Shown one piece after another: positions 11,911-25,204 of a DNA stretch of 64,000 bases. The translations under genes were made by a program, and so were the position numbers. Source of the DNA: Siphonodentalium dalli (lineage: Eukaryota; Mollusca; Scaphopoda; Gadilida; Siphonodentaliidae). The notes under the pieces are model-generated. The model was not told the origin of the DNA. It was given only the letters and a program-made list of their open reading frames with translations, and ran no database searches. Position 1 is the stretch's first letter. Each line of letters starts with the position of its first letter. The stretch lies in the NCBI GenBank assembly GCA_032622095.1, contig CP136062.1:131951282-132015281 (forward strand). The letters are read 5' to 3'.

Positions 11911-12530
11911 ACTGCCAATTGAGTTGTTTGAAAACGATGTAAGTTACAAGTTGAAACGTAATTGCAAATGTTTCTTTGCGGACTCTCCTGTTCATTGTCT
12001 GACACTATGATATGCTGTTATTTACCTTGCAAGCCACAAACCACAAGATAAACCTCTCTAAGAAGTTACTTTTAAATAATTATTTTGTCTGAATCTGAAA
12101 TAATGCAGCTCTACATATATTAATGTAGGTACGTAACAATTTTATAGTGATCAATAAATAGGAGCCATGGACATTGTCTTCTTGGGACAGTTAAGCAAAG
12201 ACCTGCTCGGTGATATCTGCATGCCTGGTGAGATAGCGAAACAGCACACAAAGTCATTAAATGCTAATGGCCATATACTTGCAACGATTTGAATCACTAC
12301 ACGAGGTTATGTACAAATGAAATGGTGTTGAGTAAAATCATGAGCACTGACAATTGCGGCATGAATTGTAAAATTGAACCTTTAGACACAGTTACAAGAA
12401 ACAAGCTCTTGAGATCACACAAGCTACGTTAACAGTAAGCAAAATTTAAAAGTAAACTAGTTTCTCATGTGACAGTTAAGTAGTTAAGCGATGGTTGTTT
12501 GGAGAATGAAGATGAATATGACATTTGACC
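11911..12530. other. No feature recognised
   Basis: AT-rich sequence without coding signal. Confidence 0.4.
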
Positions 12531-12985
12531 TTAATCCTTTTCTATACTAAATGTATTCTCCAACTCGGTTATAAAAGTATGGTCCATTATTCATCTGAAG
12601 GGGTTTTCAGGAAAACTAAGCAGACAACAGATAATACAAGTACAAAAGGAGTCCTATTTATTGGAGGGATATGTTCACATAATAAGTTCAACAAATGTCT
12701 GTTGAACCTACAGTAATGCTCTAAATAATCGACCCCTTAACCACAGCAGAATTATGGGTAATTTTTCAGGATTTAGTGGGAAATTTAGCTTGTTGCCATT
12801 CATCAGAAAGCTCTCGGGGAGAGCTTTGTGATGAATGGCAATAAGCCATATTTCCGACAAAATCCTGGAACATTACTCATAATTCTTCTGTGGTTAAGGG
12901 GTCGATTATTTAGAGCATTACTGTATTATATGAACTTTTCCTAAGGGATAACTACCCATCAAGTATTTAGTATAGAAATGGTTAA
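12531..12985 (+). mobile_element. TTAA-B MITE, split by a Pal-TA insertion
   Basis: TTAA at both ends; the left part reads tctatactaaatgtattctcc and the right part ends tttagtatagaaatggttaa. A complete Pal-TA hairpin sits inside at 12709-12925, so this TTAA-B copy is the older of the two. Confidence 0.88.
12709..12925. mobile_element. Pal-TA MITE nested in TTAA-B
   Basis: Full hairpin between TA dinucleotides. Arm divergence is somewhat higher than in other copies (ggaacattactcataattc against gaattatgggtaatttttc). Confidence 0.9.
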
Positions 12986-12989
12986 TGTA

Positions 12990-14489
12990 CTGATATGACA
13001 GCCTTAAAATTTAAAGATAATTGACATAAATCACATTCATGTGACCTTGATGCCAGATTTGTCTTTTTCAGATTCTTTCGTTGATAACTATAATTCTCTT
13101 AAAATGTATCGTATGCTTTGAATTTGGAAACAAAAGAACCTTAATGAATTTCTTATCGTCGATATTTAGCTGGATTTCTCAAAACAACTTTAAAATACAA
13201 CTTTTATCCAAGTATTTATCACTTTTGGGCTCTTAGGATCAAAGTTGACTCAAATAATATACTCATATGATAAAGACTTCATAATCTCTCAAAAGCCTAA
13301 CCCAAATGGTAGAACATTATTGCCTCAAAAATAATTCACAACTCGCATGCATTTTCCAGCATATTTGTCATTTTTTTCCATAAAAAGCTTAAAATAAATA
13401 TAATTCAGGCCATTTCTGAGTGAAATTTCAATACAAGTACCATTAAGTACTATTAGTCCCAGAACACACTCCAAAGATTATTGGAAGGTATCCATTCGCA
13501 ATTTTTATTATCTATTCTGATTTATAACTTTGATGACACTTTTATTTTGGAGACCCCTCTTTCAAGTAGTGCATCATATTCTGGCATTGTATGAATTTAA
13601 AGGCTTGAATAAAATGTTGCTTTATTATTTAATGGTGCAAATTTTCTATCTGTATTTGATATTGATCATGAGCCTTTCATCAATGAGATGTGATCAAGAT
13701 GATTTATGTCACAGAATAGAAACGTTAGAGCTATATGAATGAACCTGAATGCAGCTTGACTAGACATAAATGTGTCTGCAACATCACAGATGATAAAACA
13801 TGTTGTGGTAGAAAATAAACTAAACAACCAGTGGACTATATTAAATAGAATATTATCATTAGAGGCATATATAGATATTACACACTTCTCTTAGAACAAT
13901 TAGTCTTAGAATGTTTGTTTGTTCTTGAAATATTTTGCATTTCTTGAGAAGATTGTGCTTGTGGTATGGTTAACACTAGCTTCAGATATACAATTTGATT
14001 ATTTCAATTATCTAAATGATTAACTTCACTCGATTTTGATCTCATAAAGCGTTTTCACTTTCATTATGTTCACCATCAAAGGAATTTTAATAGCTGAATT
14101 TAATTTTGAATTTATGGACCGCAATTCATTTATACCAGTATATACTACATGTATATAGCGTACTAAAATCCATTTGTAGACTGATTTTTATAAAAGCTCT
14201 GAATTTCAAGAAGAAAAAGTAATTTGAGAGTTTGTTAACTATTAAGATTTCATCAAATTTTTTCAATGTGTACAAAAAAAATCAGGTTGTTTGTGATGAT
14301 GAATCATTCTAAAAATGTATATACATATCAATGACCATCGTAATATCCACCAGGGATATTTTAATTTCAAATAAAAACAGGAAAATGTTAACAATGTTAA
14401 TTGAGAGGGATACATGGATACCTATGGGAGTTACCAATGTCTTCTGATAGCTGTCGGATAAAACAGTTTTTAATGTCAGAATTTAAAGG
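12990..14489. other. No feature recognised
   Basis: AT-rich sequence of 1.5 kb. A 70-residue frame at 13530-13742 is hydrophobic but has no family hallmarks and no context that would support a gene. Confidence 0.4.
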
Positions 14490-15113
14490 TGAACCTGTCT
14501 GATTTAAAACACCCATAAATTACTATTTCCTCGGCTTAGTGGTAAAAATATATTTTATTTGAGTCAAGGAACCCACCCTTCACAGCAAAGCTATCAGATT
14601 TTTGTTTTGAAATCTATTTATTTTCTCAGGCTCAGATTCCATTTATGGTTATGCCTGGATCGAACAGCATGTGTCACCACAATGTAAAAAAAATTCTTCT
14701 TTCATGCACACGTGATCGCCATATTATAACTTGTCTATTTTCATGAATAAGACATGATTATTGAATCAGTAATATACCTATGTATAACAATATACTGTCA
14801 ATTTTGTTTCTGGCAAATAGTTTTGTTGTAATAAATTCCTAAAATCATTTCTTATAACCAAATCCACCGTGAACCATGACCTTGCATGACCTCCCAAACT
14901 TTCGCAACAGCATCCGCACATATCTGTATATATTTCCAGTGGAAATTTTGCTAGAGTGACAACAATTCGAGGTCGAAAAAATAAATAGATTTCAAAAATA
15001 AAAATCTAATAGATCTGAGGTTCGACGGATTGGTTTCCCCAAATCAAATCAAATATATTTTCACCCCAAAGCCGAAGATATGGTTATTTAGGGGTCTTAA
15101 ATAAGACAGGGTA
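14490..15113. mobile_element. Fold-back element with arms of about 170 bp
   Basis: The left arm (ctgtctgatttaaaacaccc, ggcttagtggtaaaaatata, gttttgaaatctatttattt) pairs with the right arm (aataaatagatttcaaaaat, atatattttcacc, taagacagggtatc). The middle 300 bp is unique. A related single arm occurs near 30618-30700. Confidence 0.72.
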
Positions 15114-15534
15114 TCTTTAAACTAATGACCATGAATCGAATCAAACCACAATATAATCCCATACTTATCAGGTATACATTGTTTGCACTTTTTATCTCAG
15201 AAATGTTTAGAGGATAATAATAAAGTGATCAAGTGTCTGATGAATTTTTTCATATATGTTCACAATGAAAACCCTGTGATAAATTTAGCTAATTTGATTT
15301 TACTATATAACCAGAGGTTATTGATTTATTTATCAGGCATTCCATATTGTGTAAAACAAAATGCCATTGATATTTCAGTGGGGATTGTTGAATGTTCAAT
15401 AATGCAAACAAAAACAATGGCCATCAAAAATAAATAATGACGATATGACCAAGCTCTCATGCGAACAACGGTATTGCACATCACACTTGTTCAGTTACAC
15501 CAACATAAAAATAGTGTTCTACTGTTAACCCTTT
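15114..15534. other. No feature recognised
   Basis: AT-rich sequence with an 84-residue open frame (15183-15437) that I do not recognise. Confidence 0.4.
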
Positions 15535-15791
15535 CTTTGCTAAATGGATTCTTCCATCAGGCATACAAGACTACATTGGAATAGTCTATTATTCATCTGG
15601 AGGGATGTTCATAAAACATAAGCAGATGACAGACACACAAACAGATAATAAAAGTGCAGGATTCATATTAATTTATGGAAATAATTCAGATAATGTATTC
15701 AATAAACAGCCTACCGTTTGTTAAACTTAATATCTGAACATTTCCTAAAGGAAAGTTCTCGTCAATGAGAATTTAGTAAAGAAAGGGTTAA
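15535..15791 (+). mobile_element. TTAA-B MITE, complete copy
   Basis: Length 257 bp between TTAA sites. It begins CCCTTTCTTTGCTAAATGG and ends AGTAAAGAAAGGGTTAA. The middle holds aagcagatgacagacacac and the paired ttcagataatg / atctgaacatt blocks. Confidence 0.9.
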
Positions 15792-15942
15792 CTATACATC
15801 TATTTGTAAAACTCAAGCTATATGCAGATATCATCAAGATTCTACATGGATTATATGTTTGACTGGAAATAAAAAAAAATTATCTGAGTTATGCTCAATT
15901 AACTCAAGTTATGCAGGAACTTTGATGAATAGAGCCTTGGTT

Positions 15943-16432
15943 AGGCTCCTGCGAATCACGATTTGATTTTTATTGTCGAATCGAACCTCGAATCAAAACG
16001 GGGGGCCAAGATTTCACATCGAATCGAACTACCGTAATCAAAAGTTCAGTGATTATAGAAACAAAATCACGACTATATCATCACTTCATCATAGTGCTAC
16101 ATCTTAGTGCTACATCATAGTGCTACATCTTAGTGCTTCACCATAATATTTGGCTGATTATACTGGAAAATAGAATTTATAAATGAAATGGCATCAGATG
16201 GATGTACTGTGTGAATTCACAGTGTGAATACTATAGAGGAAAAGATTTTCGGGAATAACGCAGAGACCAGGATGTTTCAATGAAATTTATATATTAGAGA
16301 AAGGAGCACAGATCTCCCGATGCGGGAAGGTTAAAAAATTTATCTGATCTTCACAATCATTTCAAATCGAATCTTTTGAATGATTTCATCAAATTGAATA
16401 TCGAACATTCGCAGATGCCTAGCCTTGATACT
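15943..16432. mobile_element. Inverted-ended element, about 490 bp, with a 13-bp tandem array
   Basis: The ends ggttaggctcctgcgaatca and attcgcagatgcctagcc pair, followed by cgaatcgaac / gattcgatt-type subterminal motifs. It contains four 13-bp units (tagtgctacatct) at 16091-16142, alternating catca and catct. Confidence 0.65.
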
Positions 16433-16434
16433 TA

Positions 16435-17793
16435 GATATTTCAATTTAAGCAGACCAGTATTTGTAAAACTGGTTCATTATCCTTAACTTATTTATAAAA
16501 GTGGAACATGCAGATGAGCAGCATTGTGAGCTAATTCTCTGTATCATCAGAATTGGTCAAATAATGGATGTTAATAACTTCTTGATACATATACACGCAT
16601 GTTACATTTTCACTATTGACTTTCCAAAGTTTAAACTCTGCGTAATTTAAGTGTGAATCAAACAACGTTTTTGTTACTAATCATAATAATATAAGCAAAC
16701 TGATTTTGAACAAGATAAAAAATTGGAATAACCTAATTTGTGATAGAGAGCTAGTTTCTTTTAAAAACTTTATATAACATTATGACAATGAATGAACTGA
16801 GCCAAAGCTACTACATCATTGACATATCACAAACATGTTTAGAAGGTTTCAGTCCAAATGCTTAACCATACAAATAGATATCCTATGCAAAGCTAAGCAG
16901 ATTATCTTCCATTAAGGAAGAAAATCCCAATGGCTCATAATCATTAAAAGACCCAATGAGCATTCGAATAATTAAGCCACCATAAAAATTTTGGTGAATA
17001 ATAAATACAGAATCACACCTCATATCTTCTTGAGTAGAAACTCTTGGCAAATCATAGATTTGATGGCTACAAATTTCTCTTCAGTTCTGTCTGCTCACAT
17101 TTTTTCAGGATGGCGTGTTGTAAATAGAGAATAACACCTAATTTCTTCTTGTGTAGAAACTCTAGGGAAAACACTTGACTTGATGACTTGATTTCCGCTC
17201 ATTCATCAATCTGCTCTCCTATTTTCCCAGATGGTATCCTTCTCGAATTCCTGTATATAGGAACTCCTATTTCCATCTGAGAATTCTTTTCTCAGATTTA
17301 ATATGACCATCTCACTATGCAACAAACACAGCGAAGAATTTCACTCAAAGGTCTGCTCACATGAATAAATTATGATTCCATATATTATAGTCCTGTCAAA
17401 TAGGGGGGATAAATTATGTAAAATAATTCAACCACATTGAAAAAAGAACGATGTGTAATTATGAATAGGCATGAGAGAATTGCTCTAATATACACCAGCC
17501 ACTGAATATCCTGCGAGTCTGTATGTGTTCCGTATCCAGTGTCGCCGTGACGACTGCCAATGCACTGTAACTATAACAACAACATGAACATGAGCAGCTA
17601 AGAGTTTGGGCATCATATCAACGACGTGACAAGAAATTGCGCACATGTTCAACACGTGACACAGAATGACGTTCTCTTTCTGAAGTCACGTAGCTCAAGG
17701 TAACGTCTGTTTCATAAGGTCATGTGGTACATCGCTTATACATAGAATATATTTTTGTAGTTCCATGTCCGATTATCCAGCACAGAGAATGAA
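16435..17793. other. Go-alpha 3' UTR and downstream flank
   Basis: This stretch directly follows the stop codon in the direction of transcription, so at least its high-coordinate part should be 3' UTR. No coding signal, hairpin or shared repeat was seen. The transcript end is not determined. Confidence 0.55.
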
Positions 17794-17981
17794 TTAATAT
17801 AAGCCACAGCCTCGAAGGTTGTTTGCTATTATTACGTCTGTGACAGCATCGAACACAAATTGAATGTTGTTTGTATCTGTGGCGCACGTTAGATGACAAT
17901 AAATTTCCTTTGATGAACTTTTGTTCTTTGCTTCAAACTGTGCTTGAATATAAGCCGCTGCCTCTTCATATGTTTGTTTAC
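17794..17981 (-). CDS. GNAO1: G-alpha-o last coding exon (residues 293-354, stop)
   Basis: The exon starts two bases into the Gly293 codon after the acceptor GTTTCTTTCAG, reads [20 protein letters not shown], then the G5 region TCATDTNN, and ends [13 protein letters not shown] followed by TAA at 17796-17794. Cys351, four residues from the end, is the residue modified by pertussis-type ADP-ribosylation, and the C-terminal tail is the main receptor-selectivity determinant. The 3' UTR continues toward lower coordinates; I could not fix its end, because I saw no convincing AATAAA on the minus strand close to the stop. An ATTAAA at 17301-17296 is one weak candidate. Confidence 0.98.
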
Positions 17982-18187
17982 CTGAAAGAAACAATTAGTC
18001 AGTTAATCTCATCCCATTTTGAGGTACTTTTAGCCTCTTCACGGCTTATGTTTTAACTCTCACCTGCCAAATGTTATAGTGAAGGGATGAATATTTAGTT
18101 TCAATGATCAACGGAAAAGCTACCAAATAATATTGAAGGAATACACCTAGGTCACTTTTCAGAAAATATAGCAATAAAGTTGCAGAA

Positions 18188-18404
18188 TACAGTAATGCTC
18201 TAAGTTATCGACTTCTTAACCACAGCAGAATTATGGGTAACTTTTCAGGATTTAGTCGGAAATATGGCTTGTTGCCATTCATCGGAAAGCTCTCGGGGAG
18301 AGCTTTCTGATGAATGGCAACAAGCCACATTTCTAACTAAATCCTGAAAAGTTACCCACAATTCTGCTGTGGTTAAGAAGTCGATTACTTAGAGCATTAG
18401 TGTA
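18188..18404. mobile_element. Pal-TA MITE in intron 7, 206 bp from the exon 8 acceptor
   Basis: Full hairpin between TA dinucleotides; centre agctctcggggagagct. In the pre-mRNA this stem would stand shortly upstream of the last exon's acceptor. Confidence 0.93.
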
Positions 18405-19105
18405 TGTTTAACTTTTTACATGATAACGGAAACTTGTTTATTTATGCGACCCATTGCTCTGATCAGAAACTGTGTCACATCAATAACAGTATGCAATTCT
18501 CTTTTATAATAACAGTGAAGGATTACAAAAATCATGAAGACATGTATTTAAATAAATAGTAGTGATATCATTGATATTCGGCACAAAGCTCGTTTTTATT
18601 GATCAAAATTACATAGAAATTATTATAAACATTAGTAATAATATACTGCACTCTCTCTCTCTCGTTCGTACACCCATTCAAACAAACTCATAGAAACCAC
18701 CCATACCATCATCCACTCATTGTCACTGTCACTACCTGTGATGTTATAATAAATTGTGTACTTTCTTCGATCATTAATCAAATTGAAATCATATGGTAAT
18801 AGTGATTTATAATTACAATATAATCTTTCATTTAATACCGACTTTCAGTGGATCGAACTGTCAGTGTAACAAAGCTTTTTCTGTTAGTTATTAATATAGT
18901 TGCTTTAATTGTTTTTATTACATATCTATCAACGTAATTCGCAAGAATGCACGAGTTTACAGGCGTGTGATAATTCTCAGAATAGCACTAGTGCAATCTG
19001 TCGACGGAACTATTTCATTCAGTGTTAAAACTCAATTAAATTCACAGTTTCTGTACCGGAGATGTACGATTGTGAGTCAATTTACTATGATACGGAGATA
19101 TGTAA
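18405..19105. other. Intron 7; CT microsatellite only
   Basis: A short CT run lies at 18650-18663. Otherwise AT-rich with nothing recognised. Confidence 0.45.
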
Positions 19106-19108
19106 TAA

Positions 19109-19271
19109 AAATAGAACCGCATAAGCGTCTGGATTTTGACGAATTATCGCACTAGATTTGTTGGCGGAACGCGATACCTCTCGTGCATCCCGCACTCGAG
19201 GTATCGCTCCACCAACAAATCTCGTGCGATAATTTCGTCAAAATCCAGACACTCATGCGGTTCTATCTATA
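19109..19271. repeat. Inverted-repeat element, about 160 bp
   Basis: The arms tagaaccgcataagcgtctg and cagacactcatgcggttcta pair. Pairing continues through gattttgacgaattatcgca and ttgttggcgga down to the inner cgcgatacctc / gaggtatcgc. The loop is only about 20 bp. CG content is higher than the surroundings. Confidence 0.85.
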
Positions 19272-19439
19272 TATCATTGTATGGAATCCGGCCTTATTGC
19301 TGTTATTGCTACGTTCTTCATTGACTATATTAAATTACGAAGGACTGTTTTAAATATATCAACAAATGCCATCTTCATTTCTTATGCTGAACTATACAGT
19401 GAGTAAATTCCCCACCAGCACAACAACCTGCTTTGTGAT

Positions 19440-20095
19440 ATAGCACTAATGCCATTCTTCAATTATCATAACATGGTTCAATATGATGCCCAGATTAACC
19501 CATTATAATACATAATATGATTTTAGAAATAAAAAATATTCTAGAAATAAATTTTCCATTAATACAGCAAAGCAGATCTTCTAGAAATAAATTTTCCTTT
19601 ACAACCAGACCACGCATAGTTAGCATGGAAGCCTATCATGCCGTTTAATATTCAATTATCATAACAGGGTTCAACATGTTTTCCAGGGACTAAGCAATTA
19701 TAGTACATAATATTATTTTAGAAATTAAAAATATTCTAGAAATAAATTTTCCATTACAACAAACCAGATATTCTAGAAATAAATGTTCCATTACAACCAG
19801 CATATAGTTCGCACTGATGACTATCATGCCATTTTTCAATTATCATAACAGGGTTCAACATGTTTTCCAGGGATTAACAAATTATAATACATAATATTAT
19901 TTTAGAAATTAAAAATATTCTATAAAAAAAAAAAATCCATTACGAACAAACCAGATATTCTAGAAATAAATTGTCCATTGCAACCAGACCATACATGGTT
20001 AGCACTGAAGCCTATCATGTCATTCTTCAATTATCATAAAAGGGTTCAAAATGTTTTCCAGGGACTAACCAATTATAATAAACAATATGATTTTT
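19440..20095. repeat. Tandem repeat, about 189-bp unit, 3.5 copies
   Basis: The block ttcaattatcataacagggt recurs near 19458, 19650, 19838 and 20027. Each unit also has gttttccagggac, taatacataatattatttta and attctagaaataaattttcc. Spacing of about 188-192 bp defines the unit. It lies in intron 7. Confidence 0.88.
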
Positions 20096-20406
20096 CTAAC
20101 TAATCACGAGAGGATGTAACATGATTAGTGGTTATAAGCTGCCGAGCAGGTCACAGTGACCAACAAGCCTGATCAATAAGCACAGAAGCAGACGGCTGTA
20201 ATGACACAGCATAACACATCAAATTAACATAATATATTGTCTGCTAATTAGGTTCACCAAGAAGTAGAGTTACTGTTCTTAGTTTGCAGAAGATGGTTCT
20301 GCAGCCTTACAACCATGGTAACCAAATTGTGATCAACAAAATATTCATCTGCTTTTCGATATGAGAATAATAGTGCCATCACTAAGTGTACATGATCAAA
20401 AGAATT

Positions 20407-20503
20407 TTAACCCTTCGAGAATGGAATGGGTTCTCCCATTCAGTTCTAAAAGTATACATTGGAATTGATCATTCTTCAATGGCAGGAATGCTATGGATAT
20501 TAA
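20407..20503 (+). mobile_element. TTAA-B MITE, truncated, first link of a chain
   Basis: It begins TTAACCCTTCGAGAATGG, includes cccattcagttc, and stops at the TTAA that starts the next element. Only the left part of the family is present. Confidence 0.8.
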
Positions 20504-20712
20504 CACTTTCGTGATAGGAGCTGAGCTGGTGCAGTATTAAAGATCCTGTGCCAGTGCAATCACTCATATATGTGAGTCTCCCATAGGGAGCCTTGCATCT
20601 ATAAGAGAATCCACTGGCTTACAACATCAATTGGAAACTCGCATATAAAAGAGAATGCATTGGCACAAGGTATTAGCAAAATTTCCCGAAGCTCAAGTCA
20701 TGGAAGGGTTAA
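20500..20712 (+). mobile_element. TTAA-A MITE, second link of the chain
   Basis: TTAA at both ends; the interior reads cactttcgtgataggagctg, then the stem around ctcatatatgtgagtctccc, and ends agtcatggaagggttaa. The right TTAA (20709-20712) is also the left TTAA of the next element. Confidence 0.9.
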
Positions 20713-20952
20713 CCCTTTCTATACTAATTACTCATTGACAAGTAGTTCCATTAGTACACCATGTCCATTTGTTGAACTTATTATCTGAACGTTTCCCACA
20801 AATGAATATTAATCCTTCTTCACTTGTATTATCTTTTCATCTGACTGACATCTGCTAACATATCCTTAACACCCCTCCAAATGAATAATAGACCATTCCA
20901 ATGTATAATTTTATAACTGAATGGGAGAAACCATTTAGTATAGAAGGGTTAA
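20709..20952 (-). mobile_element. TTAA-B MITE, third link of the chain
   Basis: It shares its left TTAA with the preceding TTAA-A and ends tttagtatagaagggttaa. The middle contains gttgaacttattatctgaac. Orientation is opposite to the 15535 copy. Confidence 0.9.
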
Positions 20953-21177
20953 GGTGACCCCTATTGCTTTGCTAGGAATTTACTCATGTAATATTTATCA
21001 AATCATGCAGCTATTGACTGCAGAATTGATATTTTGGCCAAAACAAATCATTTACAACACCAAATTACAACAAATTGTGGAAAAACAAGTGCCATGTCAC
21101 CCACAGAAGTAACCCGATATCATGGTAAATATATGGGTCCCCTGATCCTTAATAAAAATGGTATAAGTGGAGATCAT

Positions 21178-21530
21178 TGGTCCAGTGGTTAGCACGTCAG
21201 ACTTGTTTTGCTGTCAACACATAGAGATGTGTTTGCAGCCTAATGCGAGTTGCACACAGCAGTGGTTTGTCTGAATTTATCAGCATGCAATTGTGAGATC
21301 GTACACTGTTCAAATTTCATGCCAAGTTGTGACCCTTGAGCAAGGTCACTTGTACTGTGTCTGCTTCGCACCACCCATGCATTAAAAAGGGTTTGTGGTT
21401 ATGCGCAGTGAAAGATCTTGTCATTATGCTAGCCACATTGTGGCTGCACCTCCCCTTGCCCCCGAGGAGAAGTAGATGGTTACTGAGTGTTCAGGTTCAT
21501 CGGGGTAATAATTGTCCAATGAATTGAAAC
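21178..21530 (+). mobile_element. tRNA-derived SINE
   Basis: The head tcattggtccagtggttagc resembles the A box of a tRNA promoter, and the region near 21228-21250 stands where a B box would be, though decayed. The body has cttgagcaaggtcacttgta, a block of a kind seen in several animal SINEs. No clear tail or target duplication was found. A head fragment of the same family is at 9222. Confidence 0.65.
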
Positions 21531-21821
21531 TAATTCCAGTCTACTGGTATCAGTCGCATGCATGTAATTAAATGGATTGATTATATTATTAGTTTTGCAG
21601 TTTAAGATTCATTTGAAAAGATATTGAATTTATAAGTTCAACAGCCTAAGTCTGCTTGATGAACTTGTTAGCTGAACAACTTTACAGTATTATGGTTCGA
21701 TACCTGACGTGTAGCGAAAATGAGGACCAGTTTTAAAAATTTATCTAAGTTGATGAACACCTTCAGTTAACGTGGCAATTAAATCCAATCAACAATCGAT
21801 TTAAGATCATTACACATTACC

Positions 21822-22094
21822 TTAACCCTTTCATGAAAGGAGCTGCACTGGTGCAGCATTAAAGAATAAAGACCCTGTGTCAGCGTATTCTCATATATAT
21901 TCTCTTATATATGCATAGGGAGCCTCGCATATACAAGAGAATGCACTGGCTTACAAGGTCAAGGTAAATATTGTCAGGCCAATGTATTCTATTATATATA
22001 CGAGGCTACCTATGGTAGACTCGCATATATAAGAGAATGCATTGGCACAGGGTTTCCGCAAAATTTCAGGACGCACCAGTCATGGAAGGGTTAA
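21822..22094 (+). mobile_element. TTAA-A MITE, complete long copy
   Basis: Length 273 bp between TTAA sites, beginning CCCTTTCATGAAAGG and ending gtcatggaagggttaa. It contains both stem blocks (tcgcatatacaagagaatgc and ctcgcatatataagagaatg) with gcttacaaggtcaaggtaaa between them. The DNA on its two sides is itself similar (see findings). Confidence 0.92.
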
Positions 22095-22520
22095 TAATAA
22101 CTATTGATTTTAGATCATCACTCATTACCTTAACAAATAAATATCCTCTGCTATTTCAGGATTCGTTATGTTTATATATTTACATACTAAGTGTTGTCAT
22201 CACTAAATCCAGCATTCTGATTGGTCAGCGCCCACGTGGCTAGTTGCAGTTATTTCTCGGTGAATGCGCAATGGCTCATAACACCAAGCTCATAACACCA
22301 TCGATACGTCATTGGGTTTGGAAAGACGAACGCGTAATGTTTTGGGCGCATTTGGACTTGCGCAGGATTGACTTAATATATCATCGGGTTTCAATATGAA
22401 GAGAAATTGTTCCTATTAACTTTTGCCAAGGGTGCTATTGGATATTTTGGGCTGTTTTTGTCACAATACACTTTTCGATTTAAACACATTTACAAAAGTG
22501 GCTTTTTCGCTAAATGTATA

Positions 22521-22690
22521 TAAATATAAGGATTAACTGTCATGTGGACTATTTTTATGGAGATGTAACCGTGAGGTAAGTGGTCATAACTTGTATGTAA
22601 AACCCTAAGGGTTTTACACAAGTTATGTCCACTTACCTCACGGTTACATCTCCATAAAAACAGTCCACATGACAGTTAATCCTTATAAAC
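22521..22690. repeat. Near-perfect palindrome, about 165 bp
   Basis: The left arm ataaggattaactgtcatgt and the right arm acatgacagttaatccttat are exact complements. Pairing runs through atggagatgtaaccgtgagg to the centre aaccctaagggtt, with only a few mismatches. It stands 150 bp downstream of exon 7 in the direction of transcription. Confidence 0.92.
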
Positions 22691-22828
22691 ATTTTATGAT
22701 TTTTCTATATAAATGTCCCATCTCAAAAACACAGCTGATGGGAGCCTATTCACAATAAAACAATGTCTTCATCTATTCTTCACTTCAACCCTGGGTCGTT
22801 AAGCATATATATACACAAAATAAATTTA

Positions 22829-24960
<2,132 letters not shown>

Positions 24961-24962
24961 TA

Positions 24963-25172
<210 letters not shown>

Positions 25173-25204
25173 TTAGTTATTTTAGTTAGGGTAATGGTAG
25201 ATCA

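Noticed and set aside
15183-15437. 84-residue open frame in the 3' flank.
   Set aside because: No recognisable motif, AT-rich codon composition like the surrounding non-coding DNA and no supporting signals.
1-17793. Possibility of a second gene downstream of Go-alpha.
   Set aside because: No conserved protein segment with splice sites was recognised on either strand.
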